A stretch of DNA of 64,000 nucleotides from Halobacteriales archaeon QS_1_68_20 (GCA_003021085.1 PXRE01000018.1:1-64000), one strand, 5' to 3'; shown: positions 43,889 through 52,578, counted from the stretch's first letter. Made by a program: numbers and translations. The notes: generated by a model not told the origin, from the sequence alone.

Positions 43889-44785
43889 TCACTCCTCCAG
43901 TCGGGCGGTCACGATGCCGTAGGTGCACAGGTCCTTCTTCAGCGCCTTGTACTGGTAGTAGCAGGCGACGGCGTTGGCCACCTGCGTCTCGGTCTTGACG
44001 TTGATGAGCTGCAGGAACTTCGCGACGGGGTAGCCGAAGATGCTGAAGTAGTACAGGCTCTTCGAGGACGGCATCACGTTCTCCTTGACGTCGCGGACGT
44101 TGACGTCCGTGAACCCCAGGTCCTCCAGGTCGGCCGTGAAGTCGTCGATGTGGGCCAGGTTCGGTAGCCGCCAGCCGTCCAGCCACTTCTGCATGATCTT
44201 CTGCTCCTTGCTGGAGAGGTTCCGCTTGGTCATGTACCCGTCCGCGACCATGAGCCGGCCGCCGGGCTTGAGGACCCGCTTGGCCTGCTCCAGGAAGTCG
44301 CGCTTGTCGTCGGCGTAGCAGATGGACTCCAGGCCCCAGACGACGTCCTTGGAGTCGTCCTCGATGGTCTCCATCTCCGTGAAGTCGTCGAAGTTGAACG
44401 CGACCTGGTCCTCGACGCCGTTCTCCCTGGCCATCTCCCTGGCCCGGCCGATCTGCATCTGGCTGATGTTGAGGCCGGTGACCGTCGCACCGCGGTTCTT
44501 GGCGATCCAGGTCGCCGTCTCGCCGATGCCACACCCCGAATCCAGCACGTAGTCGTCGGGACCGATGTCCACGGAATCCGCCAGGATCCGCTTCATGTTC
44601 TCGACCGCGGGGCCGTGCTCGGTGTGCTCCTCGTCGAAGTAGCCGACGTGGAGGCTCTCGTGACCCTCGCGGGTCCAGCGGGCCTGGTAGGACCCGTACA
44701 GCTCCGAGTAGTACTCCCGGATGTCGTCGTTCGTTACCTCGTTGTGCACCATGTCGTAGTTGGGATCTTGCGTTTCGCTGCTCAT
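43889..44785 (-). CDS. SAM-dependent methyltransferase, SMT/UbiE-like (MT-3)
   Basis: A 298-residue methyltransferase, longer at the N-terminus than MT-2. It has VGYFDEEHTEHGPAVENM, motif I VLDSGCGIGETATWIA (about 86), VTGLNISQMQIGRA and WGLESICYADDKRDFLEQAK. The C-terminus has TYGIVTARLEE. Upstream of its ATG is a 112-nt gap after the prenyl-synthase stop with an AT-richer stretch (AACTAATCATTTC on the minus strand) that might be a promoter; otherwise it is read through from the synthase gene. Confidence 0.88.
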   Translation of the reverse strand: MSSETQDPNYDMVHNEVTNDDIREYYSELYGSYQARWTREGHESLHVGYFDEEHTEHGPAVENMKRILADSVDIGPDDYVLDSGCGIGETATWIAKNRGATVTGLNISQMQIGRAREMARENGVEDQVAFNFDDFTEMETIEDDSKDVVWGLESICYADDKRDFLEQAKRVLKPGGRLMVADGYMTKRNLSSKEQKIMQKWLDGWRLPNLAHIDDFTADLEDLGFTDVNVRDVKENVMPSSKSLYYFSIFGYPVAKFLQLINVKTETQVANAVACYYQYKALKKDLCTYGIVTARLEE

Positions 44786-44897
44786 GTGTCGTCGTTCCCG
44801 TCCGTGTTACTTCGGTTTGACGTCGAAATGATTAGTTCCCGGTTCCGCGACGCTCCGCCCTCGTTCGGTTCCGTCCGCGGCGTCGACTGTGTCACCG

Positions 44898-46442
44898 TCA
44901 ATACTGGTCACCTCCGTCCGTCACTTCGCGGGGTTTGACGGAGTCGGCGTTGAGTTCCGGTTCCGTCAGCATCTCGGCGTCTCGCAGTTCCATCGGCGGC
45001 GGCCGGAACTCCGGCTGGACGCTCGTCTTGCCTTCCTGGTCCAGCATCTTCGAGACGCACCAGGCGGGGATGGTCTCCAGCAGCCAGCGGTCGTGTTCGC
45101 CGTCGACGGGAAACTGGTCGATCGTGCTGGTCGTCGACTCGTACCAGTTCTCCAGTTCCGACTCGGGGTCGTCGATGAACGACGGCAGGTCGTCGTCGCA
45201 GGTGTCGTCGGCGATCTGGTAGAGCACGCCCATCCGCTGGCCGTAGGCCCGGATCGCCTCCTCGGTCCGGTCGTCGATGCCGGTCGCCACCGCCGGCATC
45301 CGGGTGGCCAGCGCGAACAGGCCGCCGGTCTTGTGGCGGTTGATGTCGATGTAGTCCTCGTACCCGCCGCCGACGAACTTGCCGAGGAAGGTGCTCCCCT
45401 CCTTGTAGAACCCCCGGTAGGTGTCGTTGACCGACTGGCCCATCGCGCGGACGACCGCCGGTTCACGGGCCAGTTGCAGCGCCGTGGCCAGCAGGCCGTT
45501 CTCCGTCAGGATGGTGAACGTCCGGGGGTTCAACTCCTCGGGTCCGACGTAGGGCAGGCGCTCGATGACGCGCCACAGCGTCGGCACGCCGCGCCTGGTC
45601 ACGTCGTCGTCGGAGTAGTCGTCGACGACCAGCGTGTTGTGGGTCACGACGCCGCCGGCCACGTAGTTGTGCAGGCCCTCCACCTGGATGTCGAACGTCT
45701 CACAGGGTTCCGACCGCGGGGTGACGGCCTGGACCTCCTCGGTCGCCAGGCCACCGTCGGTCGCCGCGGGTCGACCACCGTCGACCGTGCACTGGGCCTC
45801 CGGGGCGACTGGCCCCTCTGACGGCCCTGCCACCAGCGTCGTCCCGGGTTCGAGGTCGGCCGCTTCGACCCACTCGAACCGGGTCCCGTCGGTGCCGGAC
45901 CGGTCGTCCGTCGATCGGTCGACCGCCCCCGAGGCTGGGCCGTCGCCGACCGTCAGGAACTCGTGGTCCGGCGTGGTCGTGAGCGTCCGATCGGGCAACT
46001 CGACGTCGACCACCTCGCTCTCCCCGTTGACGTGGAAGTAGGTGACCGGCCGCGGTTCGAACCGCGCCCGTTCGGGGTCGAAGGCGACGACTTCGTCGCC
46101 GACTCCGATCTCCCGGATGGGGACCACGTCCCCGTCGGCCCTCCGGACCGGGGTGTCCCCGGTGACGCAAGCGTTGTGGATGAACTCCACGATGGCGGCG
46201 TGGTTCAGCGCGGCGTCGCGGGGAGTCTCGAAGACCTCCGCGACGGTCATCGTCACCATCGGCCGGATCCGCTTGCCGTTGCTGATACCGTGACGCATCA
46301 GCTGCTGGAGTTCCTCCTCGGCAGCCTGCTCGTCGAGGACCGTCTCCAGGTGGGAGTCGATAGCGGTCCGGGTCTCCCGGTAGAACTCGTCGAACCGCAC
46401 GATGTCCTGCTGGTCGATGAGATCCGATGCCCGGGGCGTCAT
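44898..46442 (-). CDS. Polyprenyl diphosphate synthase interrupted by an intein
   Basis: A 514-residue reading frame that yields a 336-residue trans-prenyltransferase after removal of a 178-residue intein. Synthase motifs are GKRIRPMVTMTVAE, FIHNA joined to TLVVDDYSDDD (first aspartate-rich motif) and GVLYQIADDTCDDDLPSFID (second), with HKTGGLFALATRM between. It condenses IPP onto allylic diphosphates. The residue five positions before the first DD is Ala rather than aromatic, which in archaeal GGPP synthases tends to allow chains longer than C20; this is an inference. It heads the minus-strand group with MT-3 and MT-2. Confidence 0.92.
   Translation of the reverse strand: MTPRASDLIDQQDIVRFDEFYRETRTAIDSHLETVLDEQAAEEELQQLMRHGISNGKRIRPMVTMTVAEVFETPRDAALNHAAIVEFIHNACVTGDTPVRRADGDVVPIREIGVGDEVVAFDPERARFEPRPVTYFHVNGESEVVDVELPDRTLTTTPDHEFLTVGDGPASGAVDRSTDDRSGTDGTRFEWVEAADLEPGTTLVAGPSEGPVAPEAQCTVDGGRPAATDGGLATEEVQAVTPRSEPCETFDIQVEGLHNYVAGGVVTHNTLVVDDYSDDDVTRRGVPTLWRVIERLPYVGPEELNPRTFTILTENGLLATALQLAREPAVVRAMGQSVNDTYRGFYKEGSTFLGKFVGGGYEDYIDINRHKTGGLFALATRMPAVATGIDDRTEEAIRAYGQRMGVLYQIADDTCDDDLPSFIDDPESELENWYESTTSTIDQFPVDGEHDRWLLETIPAWCVSKMLDQEGKTSVQPEFRPPPMELRDAEMLTEPELNADSVKPREVTDGGDQY
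45636..46169 (-). other. Mini-intein, 178 residues, no homing endonuclease
   Basis: Starts with Cys at CVTGDTPVRR (block A) and has a Hint-domain block B with TTTPDHEFLTV. It ends FDIQVEGLHNYVAGG (block F) and VVTHN (block G) before extein Thr. The splice junctions are FIHNA|CVTGDT and VVTHN|TLVVDD. Residues about 78-150 are a low-complexity linker in place of the LAGLIDADG endonuclease. All splicing residues (Cys1, block B His, penultimate His, terminal Asn, +1 Thr) are present, so it should self-splice. Unspliced protein would lack an active first aspartate motif. Confidence 0.92.
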
Positions 46443-46715
46443 GGCTCGACGTTCGTACCCGACCCGGCCGACACCGTCGTCGCCGACGAGTCTCGACCGT
46501 CCGTTGCAGTGTTCGACGATTCCATTCGTGCGCTCAGAGTAATCAAGTTATTATATTTATGTAAAGGTTTCGATTATATTGGCTAGGGTACTCGTCTTCG
46601 TCTCCGAAACTCGGGGAAGAAACGAAGCCGATACGGGGAGTCAGACGACGGTTACGGGTACATCTATCAAATTCGTTAAATTGGTTGGGCTGGTCGGGAC
46701 GGCGACTTCCAGGGG
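46443..46715 (-). promoter_or_regulatory. Upstream region of the prenyl-synthase gene
   Basis: A marked AT-rich stretch at about 46541-46580; on the minus strand it reads TTTACATAAATATAATAACT. It lies about 100 nt before the synthase ATG, so a leader of some 70 nt is implied. The rest of the gap to the P450-8 stop shows no gene. Confidence 0.4.
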
Positions 46716-48017
46716 TCACCGTTCCCGGACGAGCACCTCCAGATCGGTACTCGGTTCGATGGTCACGGCGGTCTCGAGGTCCAGGTCCGGGTCGGAGACG
46801 AGTTCGTACCGGTAGCCCTCAAGCGGGGTCGCAAGCGTCAGTCTCGCCGAGGTCAGTCCGAACTGCCGGCCGATGCAGCGGTGGGGACCGACGCCGAACG
46901 GGGAGTACGCGAACTCCGGGAGGTCGGCCTCGTACTCGTCGGTCCAGCGGTCCGGGCGGAACTGCTCCGGGTCGTCGTACCACCGCCGGTCGCGTTGCAT
47001 CCCCCAGGGACTGACCTCGATGAAGGACCCTTCGGCGATCTCGTGGCCGCCGCTCACCGTCGACTCGTCGGCCCGTCGTCGGATCGAGTACGTCGGCGGG
47101 TACAGCCGGAGCGTCTCCCGGTAGGCCCGGTCGACGGCGTCCAGGCGGTCCCAGTCCGACGGTTCCGGCGGGCCGTCGAGTTTCCGGTCCACGCCCGACG
47201 CCAGCGACGACTGGATCCCCGGGTGGGTCGACAGCAGGTCCATCGCGTAGGTCAGGCCAGCGGAGGAGGTCCCGTGACCGGCGAACAGGAGCGTCACCAC
47301 CTCGTCCCGCACTTCGTCGTCGGTCATCCGCGTCCCGTCGTCGGTTTGGGCGTCGAGCAGCAGGTCCAGCATGTCCCCATCACCGCGCTCCCTGCGACGC
47401 CGGGCAACCTCGTCGTACACGATGTCGTTCAACGCGTTCAGGCCGCGCCGGAACCGGCGGTTGCTGTACGTCGGCACCCACGACGGTAGCAACCATCCGC
47501 TGATGTTGATGTCCCTGATGGCGTCGTAGCCCGGTTCAGGGTCGACGTCGTCGCCGAACGTCGTCCGCAGGAGGGCCCCGCTGGCCAGGGTCTTCATCTC
47601 CTCGTACAGTTCGAACGTCTCGCCCGGTTCGAGACGCTCGCGGAGACGCCGCCCCTCCTCGTACATCACCTCTGCGTACTGGGTCTCGATGCGGCGCGGG
47701 TTGAACGCCGGCTGGACGAGGCGGCGCTGGCGCTTCCAGAACTCCCCGTCGCTGTTGAGCAGGCCACGACCGAGCGTCGGTTCCAGTCGTTTCTGCAGGG
47801 AATCGTCCCGCGAGAACGCCTCGTGGCCGTCGACCAGCGCGGCCTCGATGATGTCGGGATGCGAGAGATAGAACACGTCCCGACCGAGGACGGACAACCT
47901 GACGACCCCAGTGGCGGATTCGGCACACTCCCGGCGGAACGCCAGCGGTCTGTGAAAGAACGGTACCGTGTGACCGAGTACGGGTGTTCCCGACAGGCCC
48001 GTCCCGTCGGCCGCCAT
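46716..48017 (-). CDS. Cytochrome P450 (P450-8), divergent member
   Basis: A 433-residue P450 lacking the PPGPDG start of the others (begins MAADGTGLSGTPVLGHTV). It has WKRQRRLVQPAFNPRRI, K-helix ETLR, FRPDRW and heme loop SPFGVGPHRCIG (Cys about 381). The I-helix reads LLFAGHGTSSAGL: the acidic residue is Gly, so the standard acid-alcohol pair is absent. It is preceded by AT-rich DNA (48045-48080) and a Shine-Dalgarno-like GGAGG three bases from the ATG. It probably belongs to the same pathway by position; the altered I-helix may mean unusual chemistry or loss of function. Confidence 0.9.
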   Translation of the reverse strand: MAADGTGLSGTPVLGHTVPFFHRPLAFRRECAESATGVVRLSVLGRDVFYLSHPDIIEAALVDGHEAFSRDDSLQKRLEPTLGRGLLNSDGEFWKRQRRLVQPAFNPRRIETQYAEVMYEEGRRLRERLEPGETFELYEEMKTLASGALLRTTFGDDVDPEPGYDAIRDINISGWLLPSWVPTYSNRRFRRGLNALNDIVYDEVARRRRERGDGDMLDLLLDAQTDDGTRMTDDEVRDEVVTLLFAGHGTSSAGLTYAMDLLSTHPGIQSSLASGVDRKLDGPPEPSDWDRLDAVDRAYRETLRLYPPTYSIRRRADESTVSGGHEIAEGSFIEVSPWGMQRDRRWYDDPEQFRPDRWTDEYEADLPEFAYSPFGVGPHRCIGRQFGLTSARLTLATPLEGYRYELVSDPDLDLETAVTIEPSTDLEVLVRER

Positions 48018-48126
48018 ACGCCTCCGTATTCACTCCTTTCAACAAAATATATTGGATAAATATCATAAAATGACGACATAATAACTGCGTTAACTGTTTC
48101 GGGTCGAGTTCAGTTGGGGGACGGCG

Positions 48127-49364
48127 TCAGCGACGTTCGCGGAGTTCCAGTTCGATGGCTTTGCCCGGCTGGGTGGTGAATCCGGGCTGGAGGTCGGGGG
48201 CCTCCAGGGAGTCCGTCCGGAACTCGAAGTTGCCCAGGAACTGCGAGAGGATGATCTTCGCCTCCATGCGCGCGAAGTGGCGGCCGATGCAGACGTGTGG
48301 ACCACCACCGAACGGGAAGTAGGCGAACTCCGGCCGGTCGCGGGTCTCCCCCATCCACCGGTCCGGGTCGAACGTCTCCGGGGTTTCCCACCACCGTGGG
48401 TCGCGGTGGGGGACCCAGGCGCTGACGGTCACCATCGACCCCTCGGGCACCTCGTAATCCCCGAGCTGGATCGACTCCGTCGGCTCCCGGCTGATGGAGT
48501 GGATCGGTGGGTACAGCCGCAACGACTCGCGGAACGCGGCGGTCGTGTACTCCAGGTCCCGGCGTTCCTCCCGGCTGGGGGTGTCGCCGTCGACCACCTC
48601 GTCGATCTCTGCGGCGACCTCGCGCTGGATGCCGGGGTTGCGGGCCAGCAGGTCCATCAGGAACGTCAGCGAGGTGGCGACCGTCTCGTGGCCGGCCAGC
48701 AGGAACGTCTTGACGTTGTCCCGGACCAGGGCGTCGGACATCCCGTCGCCGTCCTCGTCCTCGGCGGTGATCATGTGCGAGATGAGGTCCTGCGCCGGTT
48801 GCTCGGCGTCGGCACCCACGAGGGGACGATGACCGACCGCTCGTACAGGCCCCGCATCGCGTCGGCCACCTCGTCGATCTTCCGCTCGGAGATGCCGGCA
48901 CCGAACAGCGACAGGATCAGGATGCGCATCGTCAGGCGTTCGATGGCGCGGTCGATCTCGACCACGTCGCCGGCCGACCAGTCCTCGACGAACGACCGTA
49001 CCGTGTCGGCCATCAGGTCCTCGTACTCCAGCACCCGGTTGCGGTGCAGCGCGGGCTGGATGAGGCGACGCTGCCACCGCCAGGACTCCTTGGTCGTCGT
49101 CGACAGGCCGTCGCCCATGACGGGCTTGAGTTGCTTCTCGAGGAACTCCGGGTTCTTGAAAACCTCGCTGTCGGTCCGTAGCACCCGCTCGACGTCCTCG
49201 GGGTGGACGACCAGGTACGTCGGCGTCCGCATCACCTCCATGTAGACGACGTCGCCGTACTCGCGGGCACACTCCGTCCGGTAGTCGTAGGTGCGCCGGA
49301 AGTAGTCGAGCGTGTTCCCGATCAGCGGCAGCCCGTCGGGACCCGGCGGTCGCTCCGTGGACAC
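48127..49364 (-). pseudogene. Cytochrome P450 (P450-9) with internal deletion and frameshift
   Basis: The 5' part (GTG 49364) reads PPGPDGLPLIGNTLDYF through WRWQRRLIQPALHRNRV to SWVPTPSNR and then runs out of frame to a stop at 48771. The remainder, in another frame, resumes with AQDLISHMITAEDEDGDGM, I-helix LLAGHETVATSL, ESLR and heme loop FPFGGGPHVCIG, ending at 48127. Alignment with the paralogues shows about 27 residues missing at the junction near 48812, so a real deletion of some 80 nt has occurred. Neither half can make a working P450. Confidence 0.85.
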
Positions 49365-49748
49365 GGGTGGTCACCGCCTCCCGGCGAGTTCCACGGGCGC
49401 CGTTCGTTCCGCCGGCGTGGGACCGGCCCGCCGTCCGCGCCCGGTTCCGGACGTCTCGTTGTTGCCCTGGCGGTTCGCGTCGATCATCGTCCGTTCGTGT
49501 CTTGTTGTGGTTCTGAAAAAAGTGTCGGTGGTCGCTGCGCCGTCACGTTCCGGCGACTTCGTCGTCGTTCGCGGCGGCCTGCTGCACCGACGCAACGGCC
49601 GGGAGGGACTACGAGACGGCCGCTCGGGGCGTCCGCGGGTGCCGCCGCCGTGTACTCCCAGCAGGCGATCCAGAATCTAGGTGTAAGGGGGAAGCCATCA
49701 AAAGATTTAACAGTACTGGTGTGTCTTTTGACATTACAGGACTGGATC
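49365..49748. other. Divergent intergenic region, P450-9 and MT-4
   Basis: Contains a possible 38-codon minus-strand ORF (ATG near 49486, stop at 49371) ending just before P450-9, basic and of unknown value. Toward MT-4 there is an AT-rich AAAAGATTTAACAG at about 49700-49713, a candidate promoter about 40 nt before the MT-4 ATG. No supported gene. Confidence 0.4.
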
Positions 49749-50597
49749 ATGAGTCACGAGACGTACGATCCGAGCGTCCGGGAGTACTACCGGAACCTGG
49801 CGGCGGGCAACGACTGGTTCTCGTTCAGCGGGAACCTCCACGGCGGCTACTACGACGACGAGCACACGACGCTGAGCGAGGCCATCGTCAACACCCAGCG
49901 GGTCATCGCCGACCACGGCGACGTCGGCCCCGGCGACCGGGTGCTCGACGTGGGCTGTGGCGTCGGCGGCCCCGCGGTCTGGCTGGCCGAGGAGCGCGAT
50001 GCCGAGGTGGTCGGCATCAACATCACCGAAGGGCAACTGGAAGTGGCCCGCGAGCGAGCGGCCAAGTCCGACGCCAGCGACCGCATCGAGTTCCGTCACG
50101 ACGACTACACCGTGATGGAAACCATCGAGGACGACTCGATGGACGTCGCCTTCTGCATCGAGGCGCTGCACTACGCCGAGGACAAGCAGGACGTCTTCGA
50201 GCAGGCCCACCGCGTGCTGGACGACGACGGCCGCATCACCTTCGGTGATGGCTTCAAGACCGAGCGGAACCTCGATCCGAAGTCCCGGGAACTGCTGGAC
50301 GAGGTCAACGAGCGCTGGAAGCTCCCGAACCTCGCGCACGTCGACGACATCCGCGAGGACCTCGAAGCCGCCGGCTTCACCGACATCCAGTTCCACGACG
50401 CCCACGAGAACGTCATGCCGTGGACCCGGAACATCGCCCGCATCGCGCTGGTGTTCAACCCGGTCGGGACCGTCCTCTCGAAAGTCGGCCTCATCTCGCA
50501 GGCCCACGTCGACGCCATCGTCGGCTACCGGCCGCTGTACAAACTCTCGAAGCGCGAAGTGACCACCTACGGTATCTTCTCGGCCCGGGTCGAGTGA
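49749..50597 (+). CDS. SAM-dependent methyltransferase, SMT/UbiE-like (MT-4)
   Basis: A 282-residue methyltransferase, nearest to MT-1: GNLHGGYYDDEHTTLSEAIV, motif I VLDVGCGVGGPAVWLAEE (about 71), VVGINITEGQLEVA and VAFCIEALHYAEDKQDVFEQ. The ATG at 49749 is chosen because it follows the AT-rich promoter and matches the lengths of MT-1 to MT-3; a much longer open frame upstream is not conserved. It closes the cluster on the right, 246 nt before nuoH. Confidence 0.88.
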   Translation: MSHETYDPSVREYYRNLAAGNDWFSFSGNLHGGYYDDEHTTLSEAIVNTQRVIADHGDVGPGDRVLDVGCGVGGPAVWLAEERDAEVVGINITEGQLEVARERAAKSDASDRIEFRHDDYTVMETIEDDSMDVAFCIEALHYAEDKQDVFEQAHRVLDDDGRITFGDGFKTERNLDPKSRELLDEVNERWKLPNLAHVDDIREDLEAAGFTDIQFHDAHENVMPWTRNIARIALVFNPVGTVLSKVGLISQAHVDAIVGYRPLYKLSKREVTTYGIFSARVE

Positions 50598-50745
50598 AGG
50601 CCCGGTCCCGTACGGATCGGCGATTCGTCGTCCTGCTCCAGTGGGGTGATTTCACCGTCTACCGGCCGGCGGACGGGCGCTCGGACCCCTCGGCTGAAAG
50701 AGAATCCTTTTGTGCTACCGATTCGAACCCGCGGACAGAGAACCG

Positions 50746-50847
50746 ATGTTGCATTCACGCGTCCTCCCCGCCGTGGGATCGGGCACAGCGAGCGCGTGGG
50801 CGCCTCGTCCGGACGGCCGGGGTCAGCCGGGGGGTGAGCCACGGTGA
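50746..50847 (+). CDS. Possible 33-residue ORF coupled to nuoH
   Basis: An ATG at 50746 opens 33 codons whose TGA overlaps the GTG start of nuoH (GTGA). The peptide (starting MLHSRVLPAVGSGTASAW) is rich in Arg, Gly and Pro and has no recognisable domain. It could be a leader for translation of nuoH after the operon was split, or a chance frame. An AT-richer AATCCTTTTGTG lies about 35-45 nt upstream. Confidence 0.25.
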   Translation: MLHSRVLPAVGSGTASAWAPRPDGRGQPGGEPR

Positions 50848-51944
50848 ACGGCGTCCTCCAGGTCGGACCCGGGGAGCTCCTGCCCGGACAGTTCCTCCCG
50901 GAGACGATCTACCGGCTGTTCGGCTTCGGCGACGGCGCCGGACCGCTCGTGGAGTTCGGCGCTGGCCTGCTGGCCGCCTTCCTCATCGCCAACCTGCTCC
51001 TGGTGTTGGGCGCGGTCACCGGCCCCTGGCTGAAGCGGAAGCTGTACGCCGACTTCACCCAGCGGTACGCGATCAACCGCGTCGGCCCGTACGGAATGCT
51101 GATCATCGTGGCCGACGCCATCCGGTTCCTCTCGAAGGAACTCATCGTCCCCGAGAACGCCGACCGCCCGGCCTACGACCTCGCGCCGATCATCATGCCG
51201 TTCGCGGCCCTGCTGGGCTTCGGCGCCATCCCGATGGGCTCGCTGTTCGGCATCGACTTCCAGCTCGCCGACCCCGAGGTGGGCCTGGCGTTCGTGTTCG
51301 CCGCCTCGTCGTTGAGCACGCTCGGGCTGGTCGTCGGCGGGTACGCCTCCTACAACAAGTACTCGTTCCTCAGCGGCCTCCGCGCCATCGCCCAGTCCAT
51401 CGCCTACGAGATTCCGCTGGTCATCACCGGGGCATCCGTCGTCCTGTTCGCGGGGACCCTCCGGACCAGCGAGATCGTCGCCCAGCAGACGGAGACGCTG
51501 GCGACGGTCGGCGGCATCGCCATCCCCTCGTGGTACGCGATCGTCAACCCCTTCGCGTTCGTCCTGTTCCTCACGGCGACCCTCGCGGAAGTCGGCCGGA
51601 ACCCATTCGACGCCCCGGAGGCGCCCAACGAGATCGTCGCCGGGTACATGACCGAGTACAGTAGCGTCTACTTCGTCCTGCTGTACCTCGCGGAGTTCCT
51701 GCACATCTTCCTGGGCGGCGCGCTCATCGCCACGCTGTTCCTGGGTGGCCCCGCCGGACCGGTCCTGCCGGGCCTGGTCTGGATGATCATCAAGATCATG
51801 CTGTTCTTCGGGCTCACCCAGTGGGCGCGGTACTCGATCCCCCGGGTCCGGATCGACCAGGTCATCACCGTCGGCTGGAAGGGCCTGCTGGTGCTGGCGT
51901 TCGGCAACTTCGTGCTGACCGCCATCCTGGTCGGGTTCCTCTGA
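50844..51944 (+). CDS. nuoH: NADH-quinone oxidoreductase-like subunit H
   Basis: A 366-residue membrane subunit with about eight helices. Conserved blocks are NRVGPYGMLIIVADAIRFLS, YASYNKYSFLSGLRAIAQSI with YEIPL, and EVGRNPFDAPEAPNEIVAGY, the quinone-entry loop with its acidic residues, plus FLGGPAGPVLPGLVWM. It links the quinone module to the proton-pumping arm. GTG 50844 has a Shine-Dalgarno GGGGTGA about eight bases upstream. It should follow nuoCD directly, but the 22-kb P450 block lies between. Confidence 0.95.
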   Translation: MNGVLQVGPGELLPGQFLPETIYRLFGFGDGAGPLVEFGAGLLAAFLIANLLLVLGAVTGPWLKRKLYADFTQRYAINRVGPYGMLIIVADAIRFLSKELIVPENADRPAYDLAPIIMPFAALLGFGAIPMGSLFGIDFQLADPEVGLAFVFAASSLSTLGLVVGGYASYNKYSFLSGLRAIAQSIAYEIPLVITGASVVLFAGTLRTSEIVAQQTETLATVGGIAIPSWYAIVNPFAFVLFLTATLAEVGRNPFDAPEAPNEIVAGYMTEYSSVYFVLLYLAEFLHIFLGGALIATLFLGGPAGPVLPGLVWMIIKIMLFFGLTQWARYSIPRVRIDQVITVGWKGLLVLAFGNFVLTAILVGFL

Positions 51945-52019
51945 CCCGGCCCGGGTGAAATCCGAACGAGATAACTTACTCGACTACGTTGCCCGACGTA
52001 GGGAAGACAAGGTGTTACG

Positions 52020-52481
52020 ATGATCGGAGTCCTCAAGTCCATGGCGACGACGATGAAGACGGCGCTGGAGGGGAACACGTTCACCGTCGAGTACCCCGAC
52101 GAGGCGCCGGAGGTCAGCCCGCGGTTCCGGGGAATCCACAAGTTCAGCCAGGAGCGGTGCATCTGGTGTCGACAGTGCGAGAACGTCTGCCCGAACGACA
52201 CCATCCAGATCGTCACCGACGAGCAGCGCAACGGCGAGCAGTACAACCTCCACGTCGGCCAGTGCGTCTACTGCCGTCTCTGTGAGGAGGTTTGCCCGGT
52301 CGACGCCATCATCCTCACCGAGAACTTCGAGTTCACCGGGGACACCAAGGACGACCTCGTCTACAACAAGGAGCAGCTGAAGAACGTCCCCTGGTACAAC
52401 GACATCGACCCGCTGGAGTCCCGCGAACCCGACCGTGGTGCCTGGGTCGGCGAAGGTGAGGGCCCGGTCGACTACCAGTAA
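52020..52481 (+). CDS. nuoI: NADH-quinone oxidoreductase-like subunit I
   Basis: A 153-residue ferredoxin-like subunit carrying two 4Fe-4S clusters: CIWCRQCENVCP (about 48-59) and CVYCRLCEEVCP (about 81-92). It passes electrons toward NuoB. The N-terminal MIGVLKSMATTMKTALEGNT is an amphipathic helix, and the C-terminal end is acidic. It sits 75 nt after nuoH, with GGTG about six bases before the ATG. The next nuo gene is 1.4 kb away because of an inserted antisense gene and repeats. Confidence 0.96.
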   Translation: MIGVLKSMATTMKTALEGNTFTVEYPDEAPEVSPRFRGIHKFSQERCIWCRQCENVCPNDTIQIVTDEQRNGEQYNLHVGQCVYCRLCEEVCPVDAIILTENFEFTGDTKDDLVYNKEQLKNVPWYNDIDPLESREPDRGAWVGEGEGPVDYQ

Positions 52482-52578
52482 CTCCGCACCGTCGTCCGCC
52501 GGACGTCACTTCTCCCGTCTCGTGATCCGTCGGCGCCGAGGGAGTTCCTGCGGGAGTCGTCGACGCTTCGTTGCCTAG

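Noticed and set aside
49203..49748. 182-codon extension in front of MT-4
   Set aside because: It overlaps the opposite-strand P450-9, is not conserved in the other methyltransferases, and a promoter-like AT tract lies just before ATG 49749.
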